A stretch of DNA of 64,000 nt from JBBQNY01 sp038255255 (GTDB lineage: Bacteria > Pseudomonadota > Gammaproteobacteria > Xanthomonadales > Ahniellaceae): positions 1-64,000 of the forward strand of contig JBBSLL010000006.1 in NCBI GenBank assembly GCA_038255255.1. The letters are read 5' to 3'. Under the pieces are notes generated by a model. It did not search any database, was not told the origin of the DNA, and was given only the letters and a program-made list of their open reading frames with translations. Positions 21,296 to 29,922 of this stretch are shown piece by piece. Position numbers and translations under genes: made by a program. Every line of letters begins with the position of its first letter. Position 1 is the first letter of the stretch.

Positions 21296-23620
21296 GTGAG
21301 ATCGCCCGCCAAAACTGCTGCGCCAGCGGAATCGCGATGGCGCGATGATCGCCGCATGCGGGAAGTGGCGGTGTTGATGTTGCTGCCGCTGGTTGCTTAT
21401 CTCGCCGCCACGTTGGTGACGTATCACCCGGGCGATCCCGGGTGGTCGCACGCCGACTACGCCGGGCCCACGCGCAACATCGGCGGCAGTGCAGGTGCCT
21501 GGATCGCGGACTTTGCTTTCTACCTGTTCGGGGGGTCCGCCTACCTGCTGCCATTCGTGCTGGCACTTGCCGCGTGGCGCGTGGTCCGGCCACCGCGGAT
21601 GGGCCCCTTCAGCGGGGCCGCCGAGTCTTCGCTGCGCCTGATTGGCGGCGTGTTGCTGATGCTGGGCGCCTGCGCGATCGCACATCAGCACTTCTACTCG
21701 ACGCGAAGCGAATTGCCTGCCAACGCGGGGGGTGTCGTTGGCCAACTGGTTGGAAATGGCCTGGTGGAATTGCTGGGGCCGCTCGGCGCCACATTGTTCG
21801 GACTGGCTGCGACCCTGGCGGGGGCAACCCTGTTCAGCGGCATTTCGTGGCTCGCAGTGCTCGAGTGGATTGGCGGAGCCGCGCTCGGCCTGTGGAACAC
21901 CGTCGCCACGTTCTGGCGCACGCGCGGGGAACGTTCGGAAGCGTCGGCCGCCGCGGAGCAGCGCGAGTCGGCCCGCAAGCTCGAACGCGCGCGTCGCGCA
22001 GCCCGCGTACCCGTGCGCATTGAAAGCGCGCCCGTCGCACTCGAAAAGAGCGAGCGCGCGACGCGCGAGTTGCAGATCCCTTTGTTCACCGGTCTTCCCG
22101 ACGGCGAGTTGCCTCCGCTCGCCCTGCTGGACACACCCAAGCCCCAGCCGAAGGGCTACTCACCCGAAACACTGGAAGCGCTGTCGCGCCAGGTGGAGGT
22201 GAAGCTCAAGGATTTCCGTATCGATGCCCGCGTCGTCGATGTATTTCCAGGGCCGGTCATCACGCGCTTCGAGATGGAACCCGCTGCCGGCGTGCGCGGC
22301 GGCCAGATCGCCAATCTCGACAAGGACATCGCGCGCGGCCTGTCCGTGGTGAGCGTCCGTGTCGTCGACGTGATTCCAGGCAAGTCCGTGATCGGGCTTG
22401 AGATACCCAACGCGCAGCGCGAAACCGTCTACCTCTCGGAAATGCTCCGGTCCAGGGAGTACGACGCGTCGAAATCGCCGCTGACCCTCGCGCTCGGCAA
22501 GGACATCGGTGGCCAGCCCACCGTGGTCGATCTCGGCAAGATGCCGCATCTGCTGGTCGCCGGCACCACCGGCGCGGGCAAGTCGGTGGCGCTCAACGCC
22601 ATGGTGCTGAGCCTGCTCTACAAGGCCACGGCCAGCGAAGTCCGCATGCTGATGATCGATCCGAAGATGCTGGAATTGTCGGTCTACCAGGGTATTCCGC
22701 ACCTGCTGGCCCCGGTCGTCACCGACATGAAGGAGGCAGCGAACGCCTTGCGTTGGTGCGTGGCCGAGATGGAGCGCCGCTATCGCCTGCTGTCCGCCGT
22801 GGGCGTACGCAATCTCGCGGGCTTCAACCGCAAGGTGCGCGACGCCGCGGACGCGGGCCAGCCCCTGCGCGACCCGTTGTTCATCGCGAACCCGGACGAG
22901 CCCCAGCGCCACGCCGATGCGCTGGAGCCCTTGCCGTACCTCGTGGTGATCATCGACGAATTCGCCGACATGATGATGATCGTCGGCAAGAAGGTGGAGG
23001 AGTTGATCGCACGACTCGCGCAGAAGGCACGCGCCGCAGGGATCCATCTCATCCTCGCGACGCAGCGGCCGAGCGTCGATGTCATCACCGGGCTCATCAA
23101 GGCCAACATCCCCACGCGCATCGCGTTCCAGGTCTCTTCGAAGATCGACTCGCGGACCATCCTCGACCAGTCCGGAGCAGAAACGCTGCTGGGACACGGC
23201 GACATGTTGTACCTGCCACCCGGAACCGCGATGCCCGAACGCGTGCACGGCGCTTTCGTCAGCGACGACGAGGTGCATCGCGTGGTCGCGCACCTGAAAA
23301 GCCATGCGGGCGCTGCAAGTTATCTCCCCGGCGTGCTCGACGAGGTGCAGACGCTGCACAACGGCAATGTCGTCGGCGCCACTGGCCTGCCGGAAGCGGT
23401 CGAAGCCGAAGGGGGCGAGTCGGATGCCCTGTACGACCAGGCGGTCCGCATCGTTACCGAGTCTCGGCGGGCGTCCATTTCGGGCGTGCAGCGGCGGCTC
23501 AAGATCGGCTACAACCGCGCGGCGCGGCTGATCGAGGAGATGGAAGCCGCGGGCATCGTGAGCCCGCCCGAACACAACGGCAACCGAACGGTGATCGCGC
23601 CGCCGCCGCCGCGGGACTGA
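21296..23620 (+). CDS. ftsK: DNA translocase FtsK
   Basis: Septal DNA pump that clears chromosome dimers at division. 774 residues from a GTG at 21296. About four membrane segments lie within residues 20-190 (for example VLMLLPLVAYLAATLV), then a short charged linker (about 200-270), the alpha/beta motor with Walker A GTTGAGKSVALN near residue 422 and Walker B VVIIDEFADMMM, and a C-terminal gamma winged helix (RRASISGVQRRLKIGYNRA) that reads KOPS. The linker is short compared with the E. coli protein. lolA and rarA follow, as is usual in gammaproteobacteria. Confidence 0.97.
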   Translation: MRSPAKTAAPAESRWRDDRRMREVAVLMLLPLVAYLAATLVTYHPGDPGWSHADYAGPTRNIGGSAGAWIADFAFYLFGGSAYLLPFVLALAAWRVVRPPRMGPFSGAAESSLRLIGGVLLMLGACAIAHQHFYSTRSELPANAGGVVGQLVGNGLVELLGPLGATLFGLAATLAGATLFSGISWLAVLEWIGGAALGLWNTVATFWRTRGERSEASAAAEQRESARKLERARRAARVPVRIESAPVALEKSERATRELQIPLFTGLPDGELPPLALLDTPKPQPKGYSPETLEALSRQVEVKLKDFRIDARVVDVFPGPVITRFEMEPAAGVRGGQIANLDKDIARGLSVVSVRVVDVIPGKSVIGLEIPNAQRETVYLSEMLRSREYDASKSPLTLALGKDIGGQPTVVDLGKMPHLLVAGTTGAGKSVALNAMVLSLLYKATASEVRMLMIDPKMLELSVYQGIPHLLAPVVTDMKEAANALRWCVAEMERRYRLLSAVGVRNLAGFNRKVRDAADAGQPLRDPLFIANPDEPQRHADALEPLPYLVVIIDEFADMMMIVGKKVEELIARLAQKARAAGIHLILATQRPSVDVITGLIKANIPTRIAFQVSSKIDSRTILDQSGAETLLGHGDMLYLPPGTAMPERVHGAFVSDDEVHRVVAHLKSHAGAASYLPGVLDEVQTLHNGNVVGATGLPEAVEAEGGESDALYDQAVRIVTESRRASISGVQRRLKIGYNRAARLIEEMEAAGIVSPPEHNGNRTVIAPPPPRD

Positions 23621-23628
23621 CCTGCTTT

Positions 23629-23657
23629 GGCGCGCAGCGCCGGATGAGGGGCGGCTT
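23629..23657 (+). repeat. Partial copy of the dispersed hairpin repeat
   Basis: GGCGC-GCA-GCGCC hairpin followed by GGATGAGGGGCGGCTT, just after ftsK. It matches the 3' half of the repeat at 27833-27890. The first CTTCTCCCC/GGGGAGAAG hairpin is absent here, so this is a degenerate copy. Confidence 0.5.
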
Positions 23658-23795
23658 GTGAATTCGCAACGGGATTGGACAACGGAGGAAGTTCCCATCG
23701 CTTGACGCGCGCGTGCGCGCGGATTCAGTCGTGTGACCCGAAACTAGTACTGTCGTCGCACCGACCGACGGTTCCCCCACCATCCGGAGCAACAC

Positions 23796-24446
23796 ATGCG
23801 ACTCTTAGTCCTCAGTTTCTTTGCGCTTGTAGGAACTGCACAGGCGGGTCCCGCGCGCGACCAACTCGAGGCCTTCACCAAAGGGCTCGACAGTTTGAGC
23901 GGCACCTTCGTGCAGGAAACGCTCGATGCGAAGAGCCGGGTGGACGAGACCACCCGCGGCACGCTCGCGCTGCGCGCCCCGCGGCAGTTCCGCTGGGAGT
24001 ACTCGGCTCCGTTCCCGCAGACCATCGTTGCCGACGGCGACAACGTCTGGATCCATGATGTCGACCTCGAGCAGGTCACGGTGCGGCAGCAGGCCAGCGA
24101 GGAGGCGCGCTCGCCGCTGACGGTGCTCATCGATTTTTCGCAACTCGACCGCGATTACATCGTGGCCGAAGGCAAATCGGCCGACGGCACCCCGACGCTC
24201 CAGCTCAAGCCCCGCAATGCGGGCGAGGGAAGCTCGATCGATACGTGCACGATCTCCTTCGACAGCAATGGGCCTTCCCGGATGGAAGTGCGCGATGGCC
24301 TGGGCCAGCGGACCCGCTGGAGTTTCTCGAACTGGAAGCGCAATCCCACGCTCGAGGATCGATTGTTCGCCTTCACGCCACCGCCCGGAGCGGATGTGAT
24401 CGGTGAAGCGGTGCCGCGCCCGGACACGCGTCCGCTCAAGAACTGA
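23796..24446 (+). CDS. lolA: Outer-membrane lipoprotein carrier protein LolA
   Basis: Periplasmic chaperone that takes lipoproteins from LolCDE to LolB. 216 residues with a signal peptide (RLLVLSFFALVGTAQA). Conserved LDSLSGTFVQETLD, GTLALRAPRQFRWEYSAPFP, IVADGDNVWIHDVDLEQVTV and the late NPTLEDRLFAFTPP. The length matches the family once the signal is removed. It lies between ftsK (175 bp upstream) and rarA (3 bp downstream), the standard order. Confidence 0.95.
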   Translation: MRLLVLSFFALVGTAQAGPARDQLEAFTKGLDSLSGTFVQETLDAKSRVDETTRGTLALRAPRQFRWEYSAPFPQTIVADGDNVWIHDVDLEQVTVRQQASEEARSPLTVLIDFSQLDRDYIVAEGKSADGTPTLQLKPRNAGEGSSIDTCTISFDSNGPSRMEVRDGLGQRTRWSFSNWKRNPTLEDRLFAFTPPPGADVIGEAVPRPDTRPLKN

Positions 24447-24449
24447 TCC

Positions 24450-25799
24450 ATGGCAAGGCGTCCCGCCAGCGCGACAGTCGCAAGTGGCGGCGCGGCCGAG
24501 GACGCCGCAACGCATGCCCTGAGGCCGCTGGCGGAGCGGATGCGGCCTGCGAGGCTGGAAGACATGGTTGGCCAGCGTCGCCTGCTCGCGCCCGGGAGCG
24601 CGCTGCGACGTTCGATTGAATCCGGGCGGCCGCATTCGATGATCCTCTGGGGCCCTCCGGGTTGTGGCAAGACCACCCTCGCGCTGTTGTTGGCGGAGTA
24701 CGCCGATGCGCATTTCATCGCGATCTCGGCAGTGCTGTCCGGATTGCCCGAGGTTCGCCGGGTCCTTGCCGAAGCCGAAGCGCGCTTCGTTGAGGGAGGC
24801 CGGACGGTCCTTTTCATCGACGAGGTGCATCGCTTCAACAAGGCGCAGCAGGATGCGTTCCTGCCTGCCGTCGAGCGGGGCTTCGTGGTGCTGGTGGGCG
24901 CCACCACCGAAAACCCATCCTTCGAACTTAACTCGGCGCTGCTGTCGCGGTGCCGGGTCCACGTCATGGAGGCCGTCGGCGTCGACGATATCGTGACGGC
25001 TTTGCGCAGGGCTCTGGAGAATGCCGAAAACGGGCTCGGGTCGCTCGCACTCACGATCGATGATCCGGCGTTGCACACCATCGCCGAGGCAGCCGACGGC
25101 GACGTGCGCCGTGGACTCACCCTGCTCGAGATCGCGGCGGATCTCGCGCGCGATGGCCGGATCGACGAGGCGACGCTGATGCAGGTCCTGGCCGACCGCA
25201 CGCGCCGCTTCGACAAGGGCGGCGAGGCTTTCTACGACCAGATATCGGCGCTGCACAAATCGGTGCGCAGCTCGAACCCCGATGCCGCCCTCTATTGGTT
25301 CGCGCGCATGCTCGATGGCGGTTGCGACCCGATCTATCTCGCGCGGCGACTGACGCGCATGGCGGTGGAAGATGTCGGACTGGCCGATCCGCGTGCACTC
25401 GCCATGGCCATCGATGCGTGGGAAGCCTACGACCGCCTGGGTTCGCCTGAAGGCGAACTCGCACTGGCGCAGGTGGTGATTTACCTCGCGAGCACTGCGC
25501 GCTCGAACGCAGCCTACGTGGCGTTTGGCGAGGCGAAGGCGGACGTCGCGCGTGGCGGATCGCTGGACGTGCCACTGCATCTGCGCAACGCACCCACGAA
25601 GCTCATGAAGAACCTCGGCTACGGTCGGGAATACCGGTACGACCACGACGAGGCCGGCGGCGTGGCGCTCGGCCAGACCGCGTTCCCCGAGGCGATCGGT
25701 GAGCAGGTCTACTTCCGGCCGGTCGATCGGGGCATGGAAATCCGCTTGCGCGAAAAGCTCGACGCGTTGCGCGCCGCGCGCACGCCCAGGGCGACTTGA
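24450..25799 (+). CDS. rarA: Replication-associated recombination protein RarA
   Basis: AAA+ ATPase of the RarA/Mgs1 family acting at stalled replication forks. 449 residues. N-terminal PLAERMRPARLEDMVGQRRLL, Walker A WGPPGCGKTTLALLL, Walker B VLFIDEVHRFNKAQQDAFLP, sensor GATTENPSFELNSALLSR and the C-terminal tetramerisation part with FYDQISALHKSVRSSNPDAALYW and RNAPTKLMKNLGYGREYRY. The Ala/Gly-rich first 25 residues are not conserved; a start slightly downstream is possible. Three bases separate it from lolA. Confidence 0.96.
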   Translation: MARRPASATVASGGAAEDAATHALRPLAERMRPARLEDMVGQRRLLAPGSALRRSIESGRPHSMILWGPPGCGKTTLALLLAEYADAHFIAISAVLSGLPEVRRVLAEAEARFVEGGRTVLFIDEVHRFNKAQQDAFLPAVERGFVVLVGATTENPSFELNSALLSRCRVHVMEAVGVDDIVTALRRALENAENGLGSLALTIDDPALHTIAEAADGDVRRGLTLLEIAADLARDGRIDEATLMQVLADRTRRFDKGGEAFYDQISALHKSVRSSNPDAALYWFARMLDGGCDPIYLARRLTRMAVEDVGLADPRALAMAIDAWEAYDRLGSPEGELALAQVVIYLASTARSNAAYVAFGEAKADVARGGSLDVPLHLRNAPTKLMKNLGYGREYRYDHDEAGGVALGQTAFPEAIGEQVYFRPVDRGMEIRLREKLDALRAARTPRAT

Positions 25800-25850
25800 T
25801 CGCGTCTGATCGTATTAGGATTGCGCTTCCATTAGATCGGGGGGATCGAA

Positions 25851-26423
25851 ATGCGAGTACTGATTGCGGGAATTCTTGCCGGGATCGCTTTCTTCATGTG
25901 GGGCTTCGTCGCGCATATGGTGTTGCCGCTCGGCGAGATGGGCACCCGAGCACCCCAGAACGAGGACGCGGCGCTCGCCGCGATGACCACGGCACTTGGC
26001 AGTGAACCGGGCATCTTCTACCTGCCGTACCTCGACAACGCGGGCATGAAGGACGAAGCAAAGAGCGCCGCTTTTGCAACCAAGTCCGCTGCCAACCCGT
26101 ATGCCTACGTGATCTGGCAGCCCACGCCCACCGGCAAGAGTCCGCTCGACATGAGCCGGCAACTGACCATGCAGGCGGCGACGGACGTTGCGCTCGGAAT
26201 CCTGCTCGCCTGGGTCCTGAGCCTGGTGGCCGGAGGACTTGGCCAGCGCGTCGGTGTCGCCGCCGCGAGCGGAGTGCTGGCTTCGCTCGCATCGCACGTG
26301 CCGTACTGGAACTGGTACCGGTATCCGAGCGACTGGTTGACAGGCCAGGCCATCGAAGTCGTGGTCGGGTTCGTGCTCGCGGGAGCCGTGGCTGCCTGGT
26401 GGCTGGGCCGCAGGCGCGGCTGA
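25851..26423 (+). CDS. Conserved-looking membrane protein of unknown function
   Basis: 190 residues with one membrane segment at the start (VLIAGILAGIAFFMWGFVAHM), a soluble middle of about 75 residues, then segments near 112-130, 134-152 and 162-184, ending in a short basic tail. A GGGGG site precedes the ATG at 25851. In many relatives crcB (fluoride channel) sits between rarA and serS; this protein is not CrcB, as it is longer and lacks its motifs, so it replaces that gene in this order. No function can be assigned. Confidence 0.72.
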   Translation: MRVLIAGILAGIAFFMWGFVAHMVLPLGEMGTRAPQNEDAALAAMTTALGSEPGIFYLPYLDNAGMKDEAKSAAFATKSAANPYAYVIWQPTPTGKSPLDMSRQLTMQAATDVALGILLAWVLSLVAGGLGQRVGVAAASGVLASLASHVPYWNWYRYPSDWLTGQAIEVVVGFVLAGAVAAWWLGRRRG

Positions 26424-26537
26424 TCTTCCCGTTGCGCGTGGTCCTGCCTCGCGCGGATTGAGGCGGCTTACCGTGGCGGGTGCGCGAACGGCGCGCACCC
26501 GCGATAATTGCCGGCCTTTGGTGACTGTCGACCGCGC

Positions 26538-27818
26538 ATGCTCGATCCACAACTCCTGCGAAACCATGCAACTGAAGTAGCGGAGACTTTGCGCAAGCAG
26601 CGCGGCTACGCCTTGGATGTCGCTGTACTCGAACTGTTCGAAGAGAATCGGAAAAAGTGGGCGACCCGCGCTCAGGAACTGCAGAACCTGCGCAACACTC
26701 GGTCCAAGTCGATCGGGCAGGTCAAGGCCACCGGAGGAGACGTCTCCGCACTGATGAGCGAAGTTGCGGGGATTGGCGACGAATTGTCCCTCGCGACGCA
26801 GAGCCTGGAAGTCGCGCAAAAGGGAATCGAGGACATTGCGCTCGGCATTCCCAACCTGCCTGACGAATCCGTCCCAGTCGGGCCCGACGAAACCGCAAAC
26901 GTTGAAGTTCATCGTCGTGGCACGCCGCGCGCATTCGACTTCGCGATCAAGGACCACGTGGAGCTGGGTGCGCGCAACGGCTGGCTCGACGGCGATGCGG
27001 GTGCGAAATTGTCCGGTGCGCGCTTCACCGTGTTGCGTGGCGGCCTCGCGCGCCTGCACCGCGCACTCGCACAGTTCATGCTCGACCTGCACATCCAGGA
27101 GCACGACTGCGTCGAGTGCAACGTTCCGCTCATCGTCAATCCGGAATCGATGCGCGGGACGGGGCAACTGCCCAAGTTCGAGGAAGACTTGTTCGCCACG
27201 GCGGTCGGCGAGTCCAACCGTTACCTCATCCCGACGGCCGAGGTACCGCTCACCAACCTGGTGCGCGACGAAATCGTCGAGGACGCCGCGCTGCCGATGC
27301 GGCTCGTCGCCCACTCGCCGTGTTTTCGCGCCGAGGCCGGCAGTCACGGCCGTGATACGCGCGGCATGATCCGCCAGCACCAGTTCGAGAAAGTCGAACT
27401 CGTGACGATCGCGCGGCCCGCGGACAGCGACGCGGAGCACGAACGCATGACCCGCGCCGCCGAAGTGGTGCTCGAACGACTCGAGCTGCCGTATCGACGC
27501 GTGCTGCTCTGCACCGGCGACATGGGCTTCGCCGCGCGCAAGACCTACGACCTGGAGGTGTGGCTGCCTTCGCAGGATACGTACCGCGAGATCAGCTCCT
27601 GCTCGAACTGCGGCGACTTCCAGGCGCGGCGCATGCAGGCTCGCTGGCGCAACCCCGCAACCGGCAAGCCGGAACCGCTGCACACGCTCAACGGTTCTGG
27701 CGTCGCCGTCGGCCGCGCGCTCATCGCGGTCATGGAGAACTACCAGAGCGCTGACGGCTCGATCACTGTTCCCAATGCGCTCCGCACTTACATGGGCGGC
27801 GCCGACCGCATCGAGTGA
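26538..27818 (+). CDS. serS: Serine--tRNA ligase
   Basis: Class II aminoacyl-tRNA synthetase that charges tRNA-Ser. 426 residues, the family size. The N-terminal coiled-coil arm (residues 1-110, LRKQRGYALDV and onward) is followed by motif 2 in FRAEAGSHGRDTRGMIRQHQ with FEKVELV, and motif 3 in GSGVAVGRALIAVMENYQ. The ATG at 26538 begins MLDPQLLRNHA, as in relatives; ten extra upstream codons are not conserved. A tRNA-Ser gene lies 100 bp downstream, so the enzyme and one of its substrates are adjacent. Confidence 0.97.
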   Translation: MLDPQLLRNHATEVAETLRKQRGYALDVAVLELFEENRKKWATRAQELQNLRNTRSKSIGQVKATGGDVSALMSEVAGIGDELSLATQSLEVAQKGIEDIALGIPNLPDESVPVGPDETANVEVHRRGTPRAFDFAIKDHVELGARNGWLDGDAGAKLSGARFTVLRGGLARLHRALAQFMLDLHIQEHDCVECNVPLIVNPESMRGTGQLPKFEEDLFATAVGESNRYLIPTAEVPLTNLVRDEIVEDAALPMRLVAHSPCFRAEAGSHGRDTRGMIRQHQFEKVELVTIARPADSDAEHERMTRAAEVVLERLELPYRRVLLCTGDMGFAARKTYDLEVWLPSQDTYREISSCSNCGDFQARRMQARWRNPATGKPEPLHTLNGSGVAVGRALIAVMENYQSADGSITVPNALRTYMGGADRIE

Positions 27819-27832
27819 TCCATATGCTCTTT

Positions 27833-27890
27833 CCTTCTCCCCGCCCGCGGGGAGAAGGTGGCGCGAAGCGCCGGATGAGGGGCAGCTTCA
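27833..27890 (+). repeat. Dispersed hairpin repeat, full copy; possible serS terminator
   Basis: A perfect 12-base stem, CCTTCTCCCCGC (27833-27844) with GCGGGGAGAAGG (27847-27858), followed by a second hairpin GGCGC-GAA-GCGCC (27860-27872) and GGATGAGGGGCAGCTTCA. Related copies stand at 18898 and 23629. There is no T run, so any termination would not be the simple intrinsic type. Confidence 0.6.
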
Positions 27891-27918
27891 CGATAAACTC
27901 GTCAGGCAAGACCTTTGT

Positions 27919-28008
27919 GGAGAGGTGGCCGAGTGGTTTAAGGCAGCGGTCTTGAAAACCGCCGTGGGCTTATCCCCACCGTGGGTTCGAATCCCACTCT
28001 CTCCGCCA
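27919..28008 (+). tRNA. serT: tRNA-Ser(UGA)
   Basis: 90 bases including an encoded CCA end. Acceptor strand GGAGAGG pairs with TCTCTCC before discriminator G. The anticodon loop CTTGAAA gives anticodon TGA at 27953-27955, which reads UCA and related Ser codons. A long variable arm (GTGGGCTTATCCCCAC) marks it as class II, and the T loop has GTTCGAATC. Placed directly after serS. Confidence 0.97.
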
Positions 28009-28131
28009 CCCATAGGGTTTCAGCAACCGCGCAACAAGCGATGCTCCAAGCCGAGCCCGGCTCACCCGAGAAACCAGTGCTTCAAAATGCCGCACGTTTA
28101 CGCGGTTGGCTGGCCTGCGCTGCGCTGTCCG

Positions 28132-28374
28132 TCATTCCTGCACCACGGGATCTGGCGGCGGCCGCGCAGGCAGCGCGCCCGACGCTATACCGGCGAGAAG
28201 AGCGTCGAATCTGGCGTTCAGATAGTCGTGATCTTCCGGCTTGGTGGCTTCGATTAGAAACTGACGTATGCGCTGTCCGGCATCGACCGCGCTCAGGCCG
28301 CCGCCGATGAGTTCCGGCAGATTCTTGTCGAAGAAGTCGAGTGCGCCTTCAAGCTTCCCGCGCGTCATCGGCAT
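28132..28374 (-). CDS. Small conserved-looking cytoplasmic protein
   Basis: 80 residues: MPMTRGKLEGALDFFDKNLP, then a Gly turn and an amphipathic helix AGQRIRQFLIEATKPEDHDYL, ending in a Pro-rich tail. It has no signal peptide. A G-rich ribosome site (GGGGGGAT) lies about 6 bases before the ATG at 28374. Composition and helix pattern look like a genuine protein. It is alone on the minus strand between the tRNA and the kinase. I do not recognise the family. Confidence 0.55.
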   Translation of the reverse strand: MPMTRGKLEGALDFFDKNLPELIGGGLSAVDAGQRIRQFLIEATKPEDHDYLNARFDALLAGIASGALPARPPPDPVVQE

Positions 28375-28497
28375 GAGTCATCCCCCCGGTCGACTGCCGA
28401 CTCAGAGCTTAGCGGGAGACGGCTAGCAGGCCAAAAGCAGCCGATCTCGCGCCTCGCTTGCGTGCGGAATCGCTCACGCGAGACGAAGGTCAACCGC

Positions 28498-28526
28498 TTG
28501 TCCCGTAAGCTATTTTTCCAATAATG
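28498..28526 (+). promoter_or_regulatory. Candidate sigma-70 promoter of the ethylene-receptor-like kinase
   Basis: TTGTCC (28498-28503), a 17-base spacer and ATAATG (28521-28526), lying in the 282-bp gene-free stretch before the kinase. The region is less GC-rich than its surroundings. If used, it would give a leader of about 125 bases ending at the strong ribosome site AGGGGA. The rest of the 28375-28656 gap shows nothing else I can name. Confidence 0.35.
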
Positions 28527-28656
28527 GTAGCCACTTCCCTGGGCATCGAAGCCCGTGAGAGGTGGACCGACAGGCTCGCCCGATGACCTTCGAATTGGTT
28601 CTGGGTTGCGACGGAATCTGATACAAACCGGGGTTGTCTTAAAAGGGGAAATTCCG

Positions 28657-29922
28657 ATGTGGGACTGGTTATCTCAGCGGGATTTCATGCCCCACGGGCA
28701 TTGTTACCTTTGGCGCGCGGACATTCTTTGGATGCACGTCATCTCTGACGCCGTGATTGCCCTGGCTTACTTCTCCATCCCGCTGACCCTCATGTATTTC
28801 TTGCGTCGACGCGCCGACGTGCCGTTCCGAGGAATGATCGCGATGTTCGCGGCGTTTATCGTGCTCTGCGGAACAACCCACATCGTCGGCATCGTCACCA
28901 TCTGGAATCCGGTGTACGTGGCCGATGGCGCGCTGAAGGCCGTGACGGCTGCGGCCTCGTTGGCGACGGCCGCCATGATGGTTCCCTTCATTCCGGTTGC
29001 GTTGAGCATGCGCTCCCCGTCAGAGCTGGAAGCGCTAAACGCTCGCCTCGCGGAAGAGCTTGAACTGCGTAACCGGAGTGAGCGCGGCCTGCAGGAATCC
29101 CTGGCGGCGCTCGCAGTGGCCAATCGATCACTCGAAGAGGCAGAAAGCAAGCTGGCCGCGGCGAATGCCGACCTCGAACGGAGGGTGCAGTTGCGCACCG
29201 CACAGCTCCAAGCCTCGAACAGCGATCTCGAAGGATTCAGCTACTCGGTTTCCCACGACCTGCGGGCGCCGTTGAGGGCGATCGACAACTTCGCAGCGTT
29301 CTTACACGCGGGCCACGCCGCGCAATTGGACGAAGAAGGCAAACGCCTGCTCTCAAAGATTCGTGCGGGGAGCGCCCGGATGAGTGAGCTGATCGAAGGC
29401 ATCCTAGCCTTCTCGCGCGCCGGCAAACAGGAACTCTCTGTGGCGCCGATCGACATGAACGCTCTGGCGCGATCCGCGTTCGAGGAAGCGGCCGAGCGCA
29501 CTGGCGGCCACGCCGTTCTTGAGCTCGATAATCTGGCGCCGGCCAGCGGCGACCCGATGATGCTTCGCCTGGTATTCAACAACCTGCTGGCCAACGCGCT
29601 CAAGTTCAGCGCCGGTCGAGAGAGCCCGGTTGTGCGCGTAAGTTGCAGTGTCGTGGACGGCGGGGTGGTTTACTCGGTCAACGACAATGGTGTGGGCTTC
29701 GATCCAACCTACGGCCACAAACTGTTTGGCGTGTTTCAGCGCCTTCACCCACTCAGGAAATTCGAGGGCACCGGCGTCGGTCTAGCGATTGTCAAGCGCA
29801 TTGTCGAGAAGCACGGAGGCCGCGTCTGGGCGGAAGGCGCCCCTGACCAGGGAGCGACGATCTCCTTCCTGCTGCCGCGCTACCTTGCGACCCCATCGAA
29901 CACCGAGGCAGGCCATGACTGA
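28657..29922 (+). CDS. Histidine kinase with ethylene-receptor-like membrane domain
   Basis: 421 residues from the ATG at 28657 (ribosome site AGGGGA). Three membrane helices (about 22-48, 58-80 and 90-118) match the ETR1 ethylene-binding domain: ISD with D31, AYFSIP with Y38, I41 and P42, and FIVLCGTTH with I68, C71 and H75. With an offset of six these equal ETR1 D25, Y32, I35, P36, I62, C65 and H69, the copper and ethylene site. A coiled coil (about 121-190) leads to HisKA with its His in SYSVSHDLRAPLR and an ATPase with FNNLLANALKFS, DNGVGF and GTGVGLAIVKRI. No GAF domain lies between. A receiver overlaps by 8 bp. Ligand identity is inferred; light-independent copper binding is untested. 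Confidence 0.93.
   Translation: MWDWLSQRDFMPHGHCYLWRADILWMHVISDAVIALAYFSIPLTLMYFLRRRADVPFRGMIAMFAAFIVLCGTTHIVGIVTIWNPVYVADGALKAVTAAASLATAAMMVPFIPVALSMRSPSELEALNARLAEELELRNRSERGLQESLAALAVANRSLEEAESKLAAANADLERRVQLRTAQLQASNSDLEGFSYSVSHDLRAPLRAIDNFAAFLHAGHAAQLDEEGKRLLSKIRAGSARMSELIEGILAFSRAGKQELSVAPIDMNALARSAFEEAAERTGGHAVLELDNLAPASGDPMMLRLVFNNLLANALKFSAGRESPVVRVSCSVVDGGVVYSVNDNGVGFDPTYGHKLFGVFQRLHPLRKFEGTGVGLAIVKRIVEKHGGRVWAEGAPDQGATISFLLPRYLATPSNTEAGHD

Noticed and set aside
27919..28010. tRNA-Ser as an integration site for an element
   Set aside because: No integrase or direct repeat of the tRNA 3' end is seen nearby; the prophage lies 22 kb away.
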